A stretch of DNA of 64,000 nt, taken from a bacterium (GTDB lineage: Bacteria; Zhuqueibacterota; QNDG01; DSAB01). The stretch is taken from contig JAFGDT010000041.1 in assembly GCA_016931965.1 (NCBI GenBank), positions 82,851 through 146,850 of the forward strand, read 5' to 3'. A model generated the notes under the pieces. The model saw only the letters and a list, made by a program, of their open reading frames with translations, was not told where the DNA came from and did no database searches. Made by a program: the position numbers and the translations under genes. Below are positions 7,678 through 17,332 of this stretch, one piece after another. Numbering within the stretch: position 1 is the stretch's first letter; every line of letters begins with the position of its first letter.

Positions 7678-8667
7678 CTAAAATTGAACAACACTGGATG
7701 CCCAGGTAAATCCACCCCCAAAAGCCACCAACAAACAAAGATCACCCTTTTTGAGTCTTCCCTCTTTTTTGGCTTGATCCATCGCCAGCGGGATTGATGC
7801 GGCAGACGTATTCCCGTATTGATTCACATTGATAAAGACCTTCTCCTTCGGCAATTTGACCCGTTTGGCGACAGCATCAATAATACGTACATTGGCTTGA
7901 TGGGTAATGAGAAGATCAACATCTTCGACTTGATGACCCGACCGTTTCAAACCGTGTATGGCTGCATCGACCATCGTGCGAACGGCATGTTTAAAGACTT
8001 CCTGCCCGGCCATCTTGATGTAGTGGAGATGTTGGTCTACCGTTTGATGGCTCGTTGGACAGGTAGCACCGCCACCGGGCAAATGAAGGAGATATCCAAG
8101 CCGACCGTCACTTTTCATGTAAGTGGAGAGGATACCCTTTTCACCATCTGAAGGTCCGATGACGGCTGCACCTGCGCCGTCACCGAAAAGCACACAGGTT
8201 GCCCGGTCTTCCCAATCCGTGAAACGGGAAAGGACTTCAGAACCGATAATCAATACGTTTTGATATTGACCACTGCCAATCAGTTTGTCCACCAGATTCA
8301 TGGCATAGAGAAATCCTGAACAAGCAGCCGATATATCCATTGCGGCAGCATTGACCGCTCCGATTTTCGCTTGTACCTGACAGGCTGTCGAAGGAAAGAA
8401 TGAATCAGGCGAAATCGTCGCCACAATAATACATTCCAATTCCTCTGCCGACATGCCCGCATCTTCAAGGGCCCGTTGCGCTGCATCCACGGCAAGATCA
8501 GAATTGGTTTTTCCTTCTTCCAAAATGTGCCGTTTTTCAATTCCTGTTCTTTCTCGAATCCATTTATCCGAAGTATCAACCATTTTTTCCAAATCATGAT
8601 TGGTCAAAACCTTCTCCGGAACTGCAGACCCCATACCCATAATCATCGACTTCGGATTATTTTTCAC
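7678..8667 (-). CDS. fabH: 3-oxoacyl-[ACP] synthase III
   Basis: 329 aa. Starts fatty-acid synthesis by condensing acyl-CoA with malonyl-ACP. Triad visible: Cys in DISAACSGFLYAM near residue 113, His in ITHQANVRI near 255 and Asn in QYGNTSAASIP near 285. The start overlaps the end of plsX by 11 nt. The 78-nt spacer to fabD shows no clear promoter. Confidence 0.96.
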   Translation of the reverse strand: MKNNPKSMIMGMGSAVPEKVLTNHDLEKMVDTSDKWIRERTGIEKRHILEEGKTNSDLAVDAAQRALEDAGMSAEELECIIVATISPDSFFPSTACQVQAKIGAVNAAAMDISAACSGFLYAMNLVDKLIGSGQYQNVLIIGSEVLSRFTDWEDRATCVLFGDGAGAAVIGPSDGEKGILSTYMKSDGRLGYLLHLPGGGATCPTSHQTVDQHLHYIKMAGQEVFKHAVRTMVDAAIHGLKRSGHQVEDVDLLITHQANVRIIDAVAKRVKLPKEKVFINVNQYGNTSAASIPLAMDQAKKEGRLKKGDLCLLVAFGGGFTWASSVVQF

Positions 8668-9679
8668 TCAAGACTCCCTTCATCCCAATGATCTGATTTT
8701 CGATATGTCGCGTTACACCTTCCCGTGCCATATTCCAGGCCACTCTGATTGCATTTCGAATGGCGCGAGGCCCCGAACTGCCATGCGATATAATACAGTT
8801 TCCTTTCACACCCAGCAGAGGAGCTCCGCCATATTCCTGATAATCAAATAGTTTTAATAATTTTCGAAACTTGGGACGAATCAGAAAATGGCCGATTGTT
8901 CCGGCGATGTTGCCCCCAATCTTACGTTTCAGGGTGAGGGCAATCATCCGGGCAAGACTTTCACCGAATTTCAACAGGATATTACCCACAAAACCATCAC
9001 ACACAATCACATCTGCCCGCCCACGCATAATATCTCGCCCTTCGATGTTTCCAATAAAGTTGAGAGCACTTTTCTCCAAAAGCCGATAAGTCGATTGTAG
9101 TGTTTCATTTCCCTTAACCGCTTCTTGTCCAATATTCAACAATCCTACCTTCGGTTTCTCGGTTCCCAAAATATGATTGACAAAAATAGATCCCATCATC
9201 CCGAATTGCAGCATGTGAATGGGTTTACAGTTTACATTTGTACCCACATCGATTAAAAAACAGACACCGGCTTCGTGGGGAAGAAAAGAGCCGACTGCGG
9301 GTCGGAGCACCCCTTCAATGGGTTTGAGGAGAAAAAGTGCTGAAGCCATAACCGCCCCTGTATTCCCTGCACTGACTACACCCTCAACCCGACCTTCTGC
9401 ATGTAAACGGATCGCTACGGCAATGGAAGAATCGGGCTTCTGCCTCAGTGCTCTGGCCGGAGAATCATCCATCTCGACTTTTTGTGAAGCATGAATGATT
9501 GAAATGGGCAAATCTTTGATAAAATGATGATGCCTGAGTTCATTTTCAATAAGAGGCGTATCGCCCACAAGAACAATTTCACACGGTTCCTTTAATCTTC
9601 GGGCGGCCTCTATGGCTCCAGTCACCACCACTCTTGGTGCCCTGTCCCCTCCCATGGCATCTACTGCAATGCGTATCAT
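8657..9679 (-). CDS. plsX: Phosphate acyltransferase
   Basis: 340 aa. Makes acyl-phosphate from acyl-ACP for phospholipid synthesis. N-terminal VDAMGGDRAPRVVV, and GVVSAGNTGAVMA near residue 100, are family hallmarks. Coupled by overlap to fabH and lies 16 nt after rpmF, the conserved rpmF-plsX-fabH order. Confidence 0.96.
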   Translation of the reverse strand: MIRIAVDAMGGDRAPRVVVTGAIEAARRLKEPCEIVLVGDTPLIENELRHHHFIKDLPISIIHASQKVEMDDSPARALRQKPDSSIAVAIRLHAEGRVEGVVSAGNTGAVMASALFLLKPIEGVLRPAVGSFLPHEAGVCFLIDVGTNVNCKPIHMLQFGMMGSIFVNHILGTEKPKVGLLNIGQEAVKGNETLQSTYRLLEKSALNFIGNIEGRDIMRGRADVIVCDGFVGNILLKFGESLARMIALTLKRKIGGNIAGTIGHFLIRPKFRKLLKLFDYQEYGGAPLLGVKGNCIISHGSSGPRAIRNAIRVAWNMAREGVTRHIENQIIGMKGVLSEK

Positions 9680-9695
9680 GAGTGATCAATCCACA

Positions 9696-9878
9696 TTAAC
9701 GTTCTTTGGGAACAACGACCATTCGATCTCTATAGTACCCACAATTGGGGCATGCTTTATGAGACAATTTTGGCTGATGACAATGGGTGCACTCAACAAT
9801 GTCAGCAGGCTCCAATCTTTGATGAGCTCTTCTTTTGCCTCTTCGCGATTTCGAAATTTTTCGTTTGGGTAATGCCAC
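9696..9878 (-). CDS. rpmF: 50S ribosomal protein L32
   Basis: 60 aa. Starts with GTG at 9878 (SD AAGGAG five bases upstream), giving MALPKRKISKSRRGKRRA, the family N-terminus. The C-terminal half has two CxxC pairs (CTHC and CPNC), so this is the zinc-binding form of L32. A longer reading to 9899 would include the SD and is unlikely. Confidence 0.96.
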   Translation of the reverse strand: MALPKRKISKSRRGKRRAHQRLEPADIVECTHCHQPKLSHKACPNCGYYRDRMVVVPKER

Positions 9879-9912
9879 ACCGTCTCCTTTCCGAATCAAT
9901 TCAGCAAATCAA

Positions 9913-10431
9913 TTAAATAAGTTTTAATGTTTCCCAACGGGGATCAATGTCTTCTTTTTGACAAGTACAATCTTTCTCATTTAAATTCACACCACACTGG
10001 GGACAAAGTCCTTTGCATGTATCACGACACAATTTCTTTACCGGAATAGCCAAATACAAAACATCGATTACATCCTGTGTGATATCGATTTCATTCATCC
10101 CAAATGGAATTAGTTTGATTTCATCGTCTTTTCCGCCTTGAGCTTTTAAGCGATCAAATGTATAAACAATGTGTAAATGACCTTCAATCACTTTTTGAAA
10201 TGTCTCGCAGCATCGATCACACTCAAAAAGGCCCTCACTCTTGACGACGAGATCAACAAACAAATTATCGCCGACTGTGGTGATTTCGACTCGAATATCA
10301 ATGCCCGAAAGAAATCGGCCTCCCACCCCAGCCTGAAGATTCGGGGATTCAATTCGAAAAATAAAAGTAGAAATCCCCTCTTTTACCGATGAGAGGGGGA
10401 TACTGACTTTTTTAAAATCAATTGAACGCAA
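9913..10431 (-). CDS. YceD/DUF177 family protein
   Basis: 172 aa. Member of the DUF177 family usually found immediately before rpmF and implicated in 23S rRNA accumulation. Four Cys form a zinc-ribbon-like set near residues 95-100 and 135-165 (ECDRCCETF, then CKGLCPQCGVNLN, then CTCQ). The apparent start is TTG without a good SD, so the N-terminus is uncertain. The 72-nt spacer to nfnB contains a weak 5-bp hairpin followed by a U-rich stretch, possibly a partial terminator between the redox and lipid genes. Confidence 0.85.
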   Translation of the reverse strand: MRSIDFKKVSIPLSSVKEGISTFIFRIESPNLQAGVGGRFLSGIDIRVEITTVGDNLFVDLVVKSEGLFECDRCCETFQKVIEGHLHIVYTFDRLKAQGGKDDEIKLIPFGMNEIDITQDVIDVLYLAIPVKKLCRDTCKGLCPQCGVNLNEKDCTCQKEDIDPRWETLKLI

Positions 10432-10503
10432 ATTTACTGAAATATCCCATAATAATCAAGGTAAAAATAATGTGAAGATCCGATAAGATCTATTCCTTTG
10501 ATT

Positions 10504-11904
10504 TTACCACTTTCCATCCCTTAAATATTGTAAAATACTCTTTGCTGCTTTTTTTCCTGCGCCCATTGCTGAAATAACCGTAGCTGCTCCAGAAGCAACA
10601 TCACCTCCTGCGAATACACCTTTTTTGGATGTCCTTCCCGTCTCTTCGTCGATGATGATATTACCCCATTTTCCGGTTTCCAATCCGGGTGTTGTATTGG
10701 GGATAAGGGGATTGGGGCTATTGCCGATGGAGACGACCACCACATCGACAGGAATTCGAAAATTGGAACCTTCAATCGGAATGGGTCTCCTCCTTCCCGA
10801 ACTGTCTGGTTCTCCCAGTTCCATACGGAGACATTCCACTTCTTGAACCATCCCCAACGCATCACCATGATAAGCGACCGGATTGGTCAGAAAATGAAAA
10901 ACAATGCCTTCCTCTTCTGCATGATGGATCTCTTCATCCCGGGCGGGCATTTCATTTCTCGACCGCCGATAAATCACAATGGACCGTTTGGCTCCCAACC
11001 GTAACGCAGTCCTGGCCGAATCCATGGCCACATTCCCCCCCCCTATGGTGGTGACGACCTTACCGTGTGCAATGGGTGTATCGTATTCCGGAAAACGATA
11101 TGCTTTCATCAAATTGGCTCTCGTCAAATATTCATTGGCTGAATAGATGTTGTTGAGATTCTCTCCCGGAATTTCCATAAACCAGGGCAATCCGGCCCCG
11201 GAACCGATAAAGACCGCATCGTATTCTTTGAGAAGATCATCAACGGTGAGTGATGTGCCGATAACCACATTTTTAATGAGCTTGACACCCATCCGACAGA
11301 CGTGTGCGATTTCCCTCGCCACAATCCGCTTCGGTAGACGAAATTCCGGAATCCCATAAACAAGCACGCCCCCCGCTTCGTGAAGGGCTTCATACATGGT
11401 GACTTCGATCCCCAACTGAATCAGATCTCCTGCCACGGTAATACCCGCCGGTCCGGTACCCACAACGGCAACCCGCTTTCCCGTTGGTTTTTTCATTCGG
11501 GGTATTTCCGCATCGCCCTGTTGAGCTTCCCAGTCTGCAGCAAACCGTTCCAGCCGTCCGATAGCGACCGGTTCCATTTTCTTGGCAAGAATACAATATT
11601 TTTCGCACTGTTCCTCCTGAGGGCACACCCTTCCGCAAACGGCGGGCAATACATTGGTCTCTTTCAGCACGCGAATGGAATTCCGTAGATCGCCCTCTTT
11701 AATGAGACGAATGAATTCCGGAATATTGATTTCAACAGGACAGCCCTGCACGCAGCTTGGTTTTTTGCACTGGATGCAACGGTTCGCTTCGGCGACAGCC
11801 TCCTCCATCGAATAACCGTAGGGAACTTCCTCAAAATTACGGATGCGCTCCTCTGGAGGCTGCTCTCTCATTTTGGTTTTATTTGAAGCCACCTTTACCA
11901 TCAC
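10504..11904 (-). CDS. nfnB: NfnB/GltD-like NADPH-binding large subunit of transhydrogenase
   Basis: 466 aa, the length of NfnB and of the glutamate synthase small subunit. N-terminal Cys set for two [4Fe-4S] clusters (CIQCKKPSCVQGCPV, then CGRVCPQEEQCEKYC). FAD motif VVGTGPAGITVAG near residue 147, NADPH motif TIGGGNVAMDSARTAL near residue 285, and C-terminal VFAGGDVASGAATV. No glutamate synthase large subunit is present and the gene follows an NfnA homologue, so NADH-dependent ferredoxin:NADP+ oxidoreductase (electron-bifurcating NfnAB) is the likely role. A heptamer-repeat spacer separates it from nfnA. Confidence 0.85.
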   Translation of the reverse strand: MMVKVASNKTKMREQPPEERIRNFEEVPYGYSMEEAVAEANRCIQCKKPSCVQGCPVEINIPEFIRLIKEGDLRNSIRVLKETNVLPAVCGRVCPQEEQCEKYCILAKKMEPVAIGRLERFAADWEAQQGDAEIPRMKKPTGKRVAVVGTGPAGITVAGDLIQLGIEVTMYEALHEAGGVLVYGIPEFRLPKRIVAREIAHVCRMGVKLIKNVVIGTSLTVDDLLKEYDAVFIGSGAGLPWFMEIPGENLNNIYSANEYLTRANLMKAYRFPEYDTPIAHGKVVTTIGGGNVAMDSARTALRLGAKRSIVIYRRSRNEMPARDEEIHHAEEEGIVFHFLTNPVAYHGDALGMVQEVECLRMELGEPDSSGRRRPIPIEGSNFRIPVDVVVVSIGNSPNPLIPNTTPGLETGKWGNIIIDEETGRTSKKGVFAGGDVASGAATVISAMGAGKKAAKSILQYLRDGKW

Positions 11905-11940
11905 ATCTCACAAATCGCTTTTACAATAGATGATCTTCTT

Positions 11941-12017
11941 TTATCTTTAATCTTTAATCTTTTATCTTTAATCTTGAATCTTGTATCTTTTATCTTGAAT
12001 CATAAATCTTTACTCTT
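11941..12017. repeat. Array of degenerate 7-nt repeats between nfnA and nfnB
   Basis: Eleven consecutive in-phase heptamers of consensus TWATCTT (AAGATWA in the leftward mRNA), for example TTATCTT, TAATCTT, TAATCTT, TTATCTT, TAATCTT, GAATCTT. A T/C-rich stretch follows up to 12058. It fills most of the 155-nt gap within what should be one operon. No hairpin and no reading frame. Confidence 0.85.
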
Positions 12018-12059
12018 TTATAACTTTTTACTTTTAACTTTTACCTTTTTCCTTTTCAT

Positions 12060-12875
12060 TCAGCTTGCTTCCTCAGACACCGTCTCATGCCGGATATAGG
12101 CTTTTCTTCTGGCCAGGACAAGGCCCCAGTCGACTTCGTGTCCATCAAAATCGGGCCCGTCGACACAGGCAAATTTCGTTTTACCGCCCACTTCCACACG
12201 GCAGGCCCCGCACATGCCGGTTCCGTCCACCATAATCGGATTCAAACTCACAATTGTTTTCACCCCAAAGGAGCGTGTCGCCTCGGATACAGCATACATC
12301 ATAAAGGTGCACCCAATGGCTACGACCAAATCGATGGATTGGCCCTCTCCCAGCATCTCCCGCAACCGATCACTGTTGTGACCCTTTTCCCCCTTGGACC
12401 CGTCGCTCGTTGACACAATCAATGCATCGCTGACCTGTCTGATCTTCTCTTCCCAGTAGAGGAGAAATCGACTCCTGGCTTCAATAAGGCTGACCACCCT
12501 GTTCCCTGCACTTTTTATCGCCCTGGCAACCGGATAGATACTTCCAATCCCATAGCATCCCCCTACGCAGGCCACAGTGCCAAATCGGTTGATATCGATG
12601 GCCTTCCCGAGCGGACCAACAAAGGTTTCCACTTCATCTCCCATTTTCAAGGCAGCCAGTTTCCTCGTCGATCTCCCGACCTGCATGAAGGCGCAGCTGA
12701 CTGTCCCCTTCTCCCGGTTCCAATCAGCGACCGTTAAAGGAATACGCTCTCCTTTTTCATTGGCTTTGATGATGACAAAATGACCCGGCTGAATCTTGGA
12801 AGCCACGAGTGGTGCTTCCAGGGTAAGCAGATGGATGTTGGGAACCAACATGGATCTATCGACAATCTGAATCAT
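12060..12875 (-). CDS. nfnA: NfnA-like ferredoxin-NADP reductase subunit
   Basis: 271 aa. FAD/NAD-binding module of the dihydroorotate dehydrogenase electron-transfer type. FAD-binding barrel with IPLTVADWN near residues 46-54, NAD-binding VACVGGCYGIGSIYPVA near residue 103. C-terminal [2Fe-2S] Cys set GTGMCGACRVEVGGKTKFAC near residue 220. Forms NfnAB with the downstream gene. Start ATG at 12875 overlaps the end of the FdhA-like gene by 20 nt, so these genes are co-transcribed with the NuoEF/FdhA-like complex. Confidence 0.87.
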   Translation of the reverse strand: MIQIVDRSMLVPNIHLLTLEAPLVASKIQPGHFVIIKANEKGERIPLTVADWNREKGTVSCAFMQVGRSTRKLAALKMGDEVETFVGPLGKAIDINRFGTVACVGGCYGIGSIYPVARAIKSAGNRVVSLIEARSRFLLYWEEKIRQVSDALIVSTSDGSKGEKGHNSDRLREMLGEGQSIDLVVAIGCTFMMYAVSEATRSFGVKTIVSLNPIMVDGTGMCGACRVEVGGKTKFACVDGPDFDGHEVDWGLVLARRKAYIRHETVSEEAS

Positions 12876-15516
12876 CAGCCACCTTTTTGATCTTCACGAA
12901 ATGGATATTTCCTTTGAAACATTCTAGCACATGCGGACTCTTTTTGTCTAACAGCAAATAGAGCGATTTTTGTGGGATCCGATCCGTCACAATGACGGGA
13001 CCTTCAAACTGGAATCCATTGTTCGATTTGATCTGCACACACTCACCTGTCGACACATGCAGCCGCTCTGCGTCTTTCGGATGGATTTCGACTTTCCCTT
13101 CAGAACCAATGCGTTCCATACCGGATACTTTTTCAATGAGAGAAGCGTTTCTGAAGTGGGAAATCCCGACATCGATGATTAACGTATAGGGATAGCCCTT
13201 CGGTTTTTCATGATTTCGAATGGCGACATCAAAATGAAAAATCGAACAGCTTTTCTTTTTCTGATTCGACTTGAAATCCAGTAGGAAAAGGCCCTTCTCT
13301 TTGATCTTGGAAGGGATTAATCCACTATATCGGGGTACAATTGAGTGGATCTCATTCAAAATGTCGGACGATTTTTTATAAGAAAACCCGCTGAAACCCA
13401 TCTTCTGCGCGATTTGTGAGCAGATCCACCAGTCCGGTTTCGAGAGACCGGTCTGTCGATGAATCCGGCGCAGTCGCTGCAACCGTTTCTCGAAATTGAC
13501 GACGGTTCCATCAATTTCCGCAGGATGTGCTGCGGGGAGAAGGACATCGGCCCAGTCTGCCCATTCGGGCCGAAAAACGCTCTGCACGACGATATAGTGA
13601 CATTTTTTCAAAATATCCGTAGGGGGAATCTCTCCGGTCACATAAAGGGTCTTGATTTTCCCACCCTCAATTTGCTGGACCAATTCTGTGAAATCATACG
13701 ATCGTTCTCCTTGAATGGAAAGACCCCACGATTTTTCAAACTTCTTCCTTGCGGATTCTTCGTTGACAGAAATCAATCCCGGCAAAAGACCCGACATACA
13801 ACCCATTTCGAGACAGCCCGCGAGATTACTTTCCCCCACAATCGGGACCATTTTTGCATGCTTTAAAACGACAGAAAGGTTGAATAAACCGAAAAGGCCA
13901 TTCGATGCGGACGCTTGAAGAGCCAGACCCGATCCGACCAGGATAAGGATCCTTTGATGGTGGAAAAGGAGATCGACCAGCTCCTCCATTTGATTTCTGG
14001 GAATACCCGTTTTTTCTTCGATGAGGGACAGATTGACTTTCTTCAGTTTATTCGTTAAATCATTCCATTCAGGGCTCTGCGGGCCGGAAAGAGATGGATC
14101 AGATCTATTTTCAAAGATCAACTTCATCAATCCGGACAGCAACAATGAATCATCTACCGGATTCGGTTGCAGATGCATATCGGCCAGTTCCGCAAGTTTG
14201 GTTTTCCTGGGATCGATTACGATGAGTTTCGCACCCCGGTGAACGGCCTGCTTCACCCTCAATGCAGCAATGGGATGGGAAACCGATAGATCTCCGCCCC
14301 AGACGAGAATCAGACTGGCCTGATCGATATCCCCTAATGTAACAGTATGGGGAGGATGAATCTTTTCGATCTCAACCAGGGAATCTACCCATCGGCTATG
14401 AGCAAAAGGGGAAGAGACCGCAAGGTGACGACTCTGCATCGCCACGCGCCCGAATTTCTGCAGTACATAAGCATCCTCAACAGTGTTGTTGGGGGAAACG
14501 ACGAGCCCGAAACCATCTCCACGATAGCGGACAAATTGTTCGGCAATCCGATCAAGTGCCTCTTCCCAGGATGTTTCGATCCACTGTTTATTTCGTTTGA
14601 CCAGTGGCTTCTTTAGACGGGTCGGATGGTTGACCAGATCCGCGACAGCAAATCGTCCCCTCACACAGACCTGACCCTGATTGGGTGATTTCCCCTGGGC
14701 CGGTACCGATTTAATGATGCGATTCCCCCGAAGATGATAATCCAGTGAACATCCGACAGCACAGTAGGGACAAATCGAATGTTGAGTTTGCTCGGAGCAC
14801 CCTTCCCATTTATCTGCTTTACCGGCAAGAGCGCCGGTCGGACAGACGTCCACACAGGCGCCGCAGAACGCACATCCCACCTCAAGATGGGACTTGCCGA
14901 AGGCCGTTCCCACAACCGTCCGGTCTCCCCTGTAATGAAAATTGAGTGTGCCATTGTATCGGACTTCATTGCACACACGAACACACCGTCCGCAGAGAAT
15001 ACACAAATTGTAATCCCTGTCGAAAAAGGGATCTTTCTGTTCTACAGGATATCCCCGGTAGTTGATGGGAAACGCGATTTCCTCAATCCCTAAATACTGG
15101 ACCAGATTCTGAAGCTCACACGCGCCGCTTTTGGGACAGGTCTGACAGCTTGTCGTGATACCCACCTTGCGGATGGTTCCCATCCACTCGTCGCATCCTT
15201 CCCGCTTATCACAGACAAGACAGGTGTAGGGATGCTCGGAAAGGATCAGTTCGAGAATCTGACACCTGAGAGAACGAAGCCGCTGTGTATTGGTTTGTAC
15301 AACCATACCTTCTTCCGCAGGAATCGTGCAGGCTGTCGGATATCCCCGTACCCCTTTGATTTCAACGATACAGAGCCGGCAGCTTCCCGAAGGATTGAGT
15401 TGGGGATGATGACAAAGCGTGGGAATATAAATATCCGCTTGACGGGCAGCCTCCAGCACAGACATGCCGGTTTTGGCTTTGATCTCTTTGTTATCTATTT
15501 TTAAGGTAATCGCCAT
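12856..15516 (-). CDS. FdhA/NuoG-like molybdopterin-oxidoreductase subunit lacking the catalytic Cys/Sec
   Basis: 886 aa from ATG 15516 (SD GAGGG). Domain order: [2Fe-2S] (CHHPQLNPSGSCRLC), a His-Cys cluster of the NuoG type (H-x3-C-x2-C-x5-C in HPYTCLVCDKREGC), an extra CQTCPKSGAC set, two ferredoxin clusters (CILCGRCVRVC and CAFCGACVDVC), then the molybdopterin-family fold with its own cluster (CPYCAVGC, then VCVRGRF). In formate dehydrogenases the loop after the QKF helix carries a catalytic Cys or Sec preceding HS. Here that loop reads SSPFAHS, with Ala at that position, and the usual Arg is also gone. So it is more likely an electron-transfer subunit than an active formate dehydrogenase. 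It follows nuoF by 10 nt and nuoE, forming a NuoEFG-like soluble NADH module. Confidence 0.82.
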   Translation of the reverse strand: MAITLKIDNKEIKAKTGMSVLEAARQADIYIPTLCHHPQLNPSGSCRLCIVEIKGVRGYPTACTIPAEEGMVVQTNTQRLRSLRCQILELILSEHPYTCLVCDKREGCDEWMGTIRKVGITTSCQTCPKSGACELQNLVQYLGIEEIAFPINYRGYPVEQKDPFFDRDYNLCILCGRCVRVCNEVRYNGTLNFHYRGDRTVVGTAFGKSHLEVGCAFCGACVDVCPTGALAGKADKWEGCSEQTQHSICPYCAVGCSLDYHLRGNRIIKSVPAQGKSPNQGQVCVRGRFAVADLVNHPTRLKKPLVKRNKQWIETSWEEALDRIAEQFVRYRGDGFGLVVSPNNTVEDAYVLQKFGRVAMQSRHLAVSSPFAHSRWVDSLVEIEKIHPPHTVTLGDIDQASLILVWGGDLSVSHPIAALRVKQAVHRGAKLIVIDPRKTKLAELADMHLQPNPVDDSLLLSGLMKLIFENRSDPSLSGPQSPEWNDLTNKLKKVNLSLIEEKTGIPRNQMEELVDLLFHHQRILILVGSGLALQASASNGLFGLFNLSVVLKHAKMVPIVGESNLAGCLEMGCMSGLLPGLISVNEESARKKFEKSWGLSIQGERSYDFTELVQQIEGGKIKTLYVTGEIPPTDILKKCHYIVVQSVFRPEWADWADVLLPAAHPAEIDGTVVNFEKRLQRLRRIHRQTGLSKPDWWICSQIAQKMGFSGFSYKKSSDILNEIHSIVPRYSGLIPSKIKEKGLFLLDFKSNQKKKSCSIFHFDVAIRNHEKPKGYPYTLIIDVGISHFRNASLIEKVSGMERIGSEGKVEIHPKDAERLHVSTGECVQIKSNNGFQFEGPVIVTDRIPQKSLYLLLDKKSPHVLECFKGNIHFVKIKKVADDSDCR

Positions 15517-15526
15517 CGGATACCCT

Positions 15527-17320
15527 CTATTGGATGACCACGGCATCGAATGAACAGACCTCTTGACACGATCCGCATCGTGTGCACAACTGCTGGTCAA
15601 TGACATGCACCTGTTTCTTTTCACCGGAGATGGCATCAACTGGACAGCTTTTGACACAGACTCCGCACCCCGTGCATTTTTGGGGATCGATTGTGTAAAC
15701 GATTAATTTTTTGCAGACACCGGCAGGACATCTTTTTTGCTTGATATGCGCTTCATACTCATTTCTGAAATATTTCAGCGTGGTTAAAACCGGATTGGGA
15801 GCGGTCTGTCCCAGACCGCAGAGCGATCCGCTGCCAATGACCCGGGCCAGTTTTTCGAGACGTTCGATATCAGCCTCTTCCCCCTCTCCCTCGGTGATTT
15901 TGATCAGCATTTCCTTCATTCTCTGCAACCCGACACGGCAGGGTGTACATTTCCCGCAGGATTCTTCTACAAGAAAAGAGACAAAGTATAAGGCGACATC
16001 CACCATGCAGGTATCTTCATCCATGACGATGAGTCCACCAGACCCCATGATCGCTCCCGCCTGGGTCAGCGCTTCATAATCCACCGTGAGATCGAGCATA
16101 GATTCGGGAATACAGCCTCCTGACGGCCCTCCCGTCTGAACAGCCTTAAACCGCTTGCCGTTCGGGATCCCTCCTCCTACGCCGAAGATAATCTCTCTCA
16201 GGGTGATCCCCATGGGTACTTCAACGAGTCCCGAGTTGTTGATTTTGCCGACCAGAGAAAAGATCTTCGTGCCCTTGCTCTTTTCGGTACCGAGAGATGC
16301 GTACCATTTTGCCCCCCTTGAAATAATGGCCGGCACGTTTGCCCAGGTTTCCACATTGTTGATATTTGTGGGCTTCTCCCACAATCCCTTTTCAGCGGGA
16401 AAAGGTGGACGGGATCGGGGTCTTCCCGCCTTCCCCTCGATGGAAGCCATCAATGCCGTCTCTTCACCGCAGACAAAAGCGCCCCCTCCGCGGATAATCT
16501 CGACATCAAAATCAAATCCGGTTTGGAATATGTTCTCTCCCAACAGCCCATAATGACGCGCCTGCTGGATAGCAGTTTTGACCCTTTCAACGGCAAGCGG
16601 ATACTCATCTCGAACATAGATATAACCGCGTTGCGCTCCGATTGCCCTGGCACCGATTGCCATCCCCTCCAGCACGGCATGCGGATCCGACTCGAGAATC
16701 GAACGGTCCATGTAGGCACCGGGATCGCCCTCATCACCGTTGCAGATGACATACTTGGGATTTCCATCGGCCTGGCGGCAGAGCATCCATTTGGTAGCTG
16801 TCGGGAATCCGGCACCTCCCCGTCCGCGCAAACCCGCCTTCTCGATTTCTGAGATGATGCCTTCCGGGCTCAGAGAGGTTAACGCCTTTGCAAGCGCTGC
16901 ATACCCATCCAATGCGATGTATTCATCAATTTTATCCGGATCAATCCGTCCTCGATTTCTCAAAACAACGAGCTGCTGATGTTTAAAAAAATCGATCTCC
17001 ATTAAGGTGGGAATCATTGTCTTGGTTTCTGAAACATCGGTTCTGAGTCTTTGGACCGGTTTCCCTTTCAGAAAATGCTCTTTCACCAGAAATGGAATAT
17101 CCTCCGGCGTTAATTGCTGATAAATGATATGACCGGGTTCGATGACGGCAATCGGTCCGCGATTACAGGTCCCGGAACATCTTCCGGCTAAAACTGCCAC
17201 GCGATCACTGAGTTTATGCTTTCGGATCTCCTGTTCGAAAACCGCTCTGATTGTCAGCGACCCCTTTGAGACACATGTCGAACCGCTGCAGACCCATACC
17301 TGAATGTGATCCTTTTTCAA
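15527..17320 (-). CDS. NuoF-like NADH-oxidising flavoprotein subunit
   Basis: 597 aa. N-terminal thioredoxin-like [2Fe-2S] domain (CSGSTC and [10 protein letters not shown]), NADH/FMN core ([16 protein letters not shown] near residue 165, [15 protein letters not shown], and [12 protein letters not shown]), C-terminal [4Fe-4S] N3-type motif [11 protein letters not shown] near residue 455, and a terminal two-cluster ferredoxin ([12 protein letters not shown] and [11 protein letters not shown]). This layout matches HydB/HndC-type subunits of soluble bifurcating complexes rather than membrane Complex I. Starts with TTG at 17320 (SD GGGGAT). With nuoE and the FdhA-like gene it should oxidise or reduce NAD(H) and exchange electrons with ferredoxin or another partner. 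Confidence 0.9.
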   Translation of the reverse strand: MKKDHIQVWVCSGSTCVSKGSLTIRAVFEQEIRKHKLSDRVAVLAGRCSGTCNRGPIAVIEPGHIIYQQLTPEDIPFLVKEHFLKGKPVQRLRTDVSETKTMIPTLMEIDFFKHQQLVVLRNRGRIDPDKIDEYIALDGYAALAKALTSLSPEGIISEIEKAGLRGRGGAGFPTATKWMLCRQADGNPKYVICNGDEGDPGAYMDRSILESDPHAVLEGMAIGARAIGAQRGYIYVRDEYPLAVERVKTAIQQARHYGLLGENIFQTGFDFDVEIIRGGGAFVCGEETALMASIEGKAGRPRSRPPFPAEKGLWEKPTNINNVETWANVPAIISRGAKWYASLGTEKSKGTKIFSLVGKINNSGLVEVPMGITLREIIFGVGGGIPNGKRFKAVQTGGPSGGCIPESMLDLTVDYEALTQAGAIMGSGGLIVMDEDTCMVDVALYFVSFLVEESCGKCTPCRVGLQRMKEMLIKITEGEGEEADIERLEKLARVIGSGSLCGLGQTAPNPVLTTLKYFRNEYEAHIKQKRCPAGVCKKLIVYTIDPQKCTGCGVCVKSCPVDAISGEKKQVHVIDQQLCTRCGSCQEVCSFDAVVIQ

Positions 17321-17332
17321 ATCGATCCCCGC

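Noticed and set aside
11941-12058. CRISPR-like array
   Set aside because: The unit is 7 nt with no spacers and no cas genes are present; it is a simple heptamer array.
12856-15516. Active formate dehydrogenase or selenoprotein
   Set aside because: The position of the catalytic Cys/Sec is Ala, and no in-frame TGA occurs in the gene.
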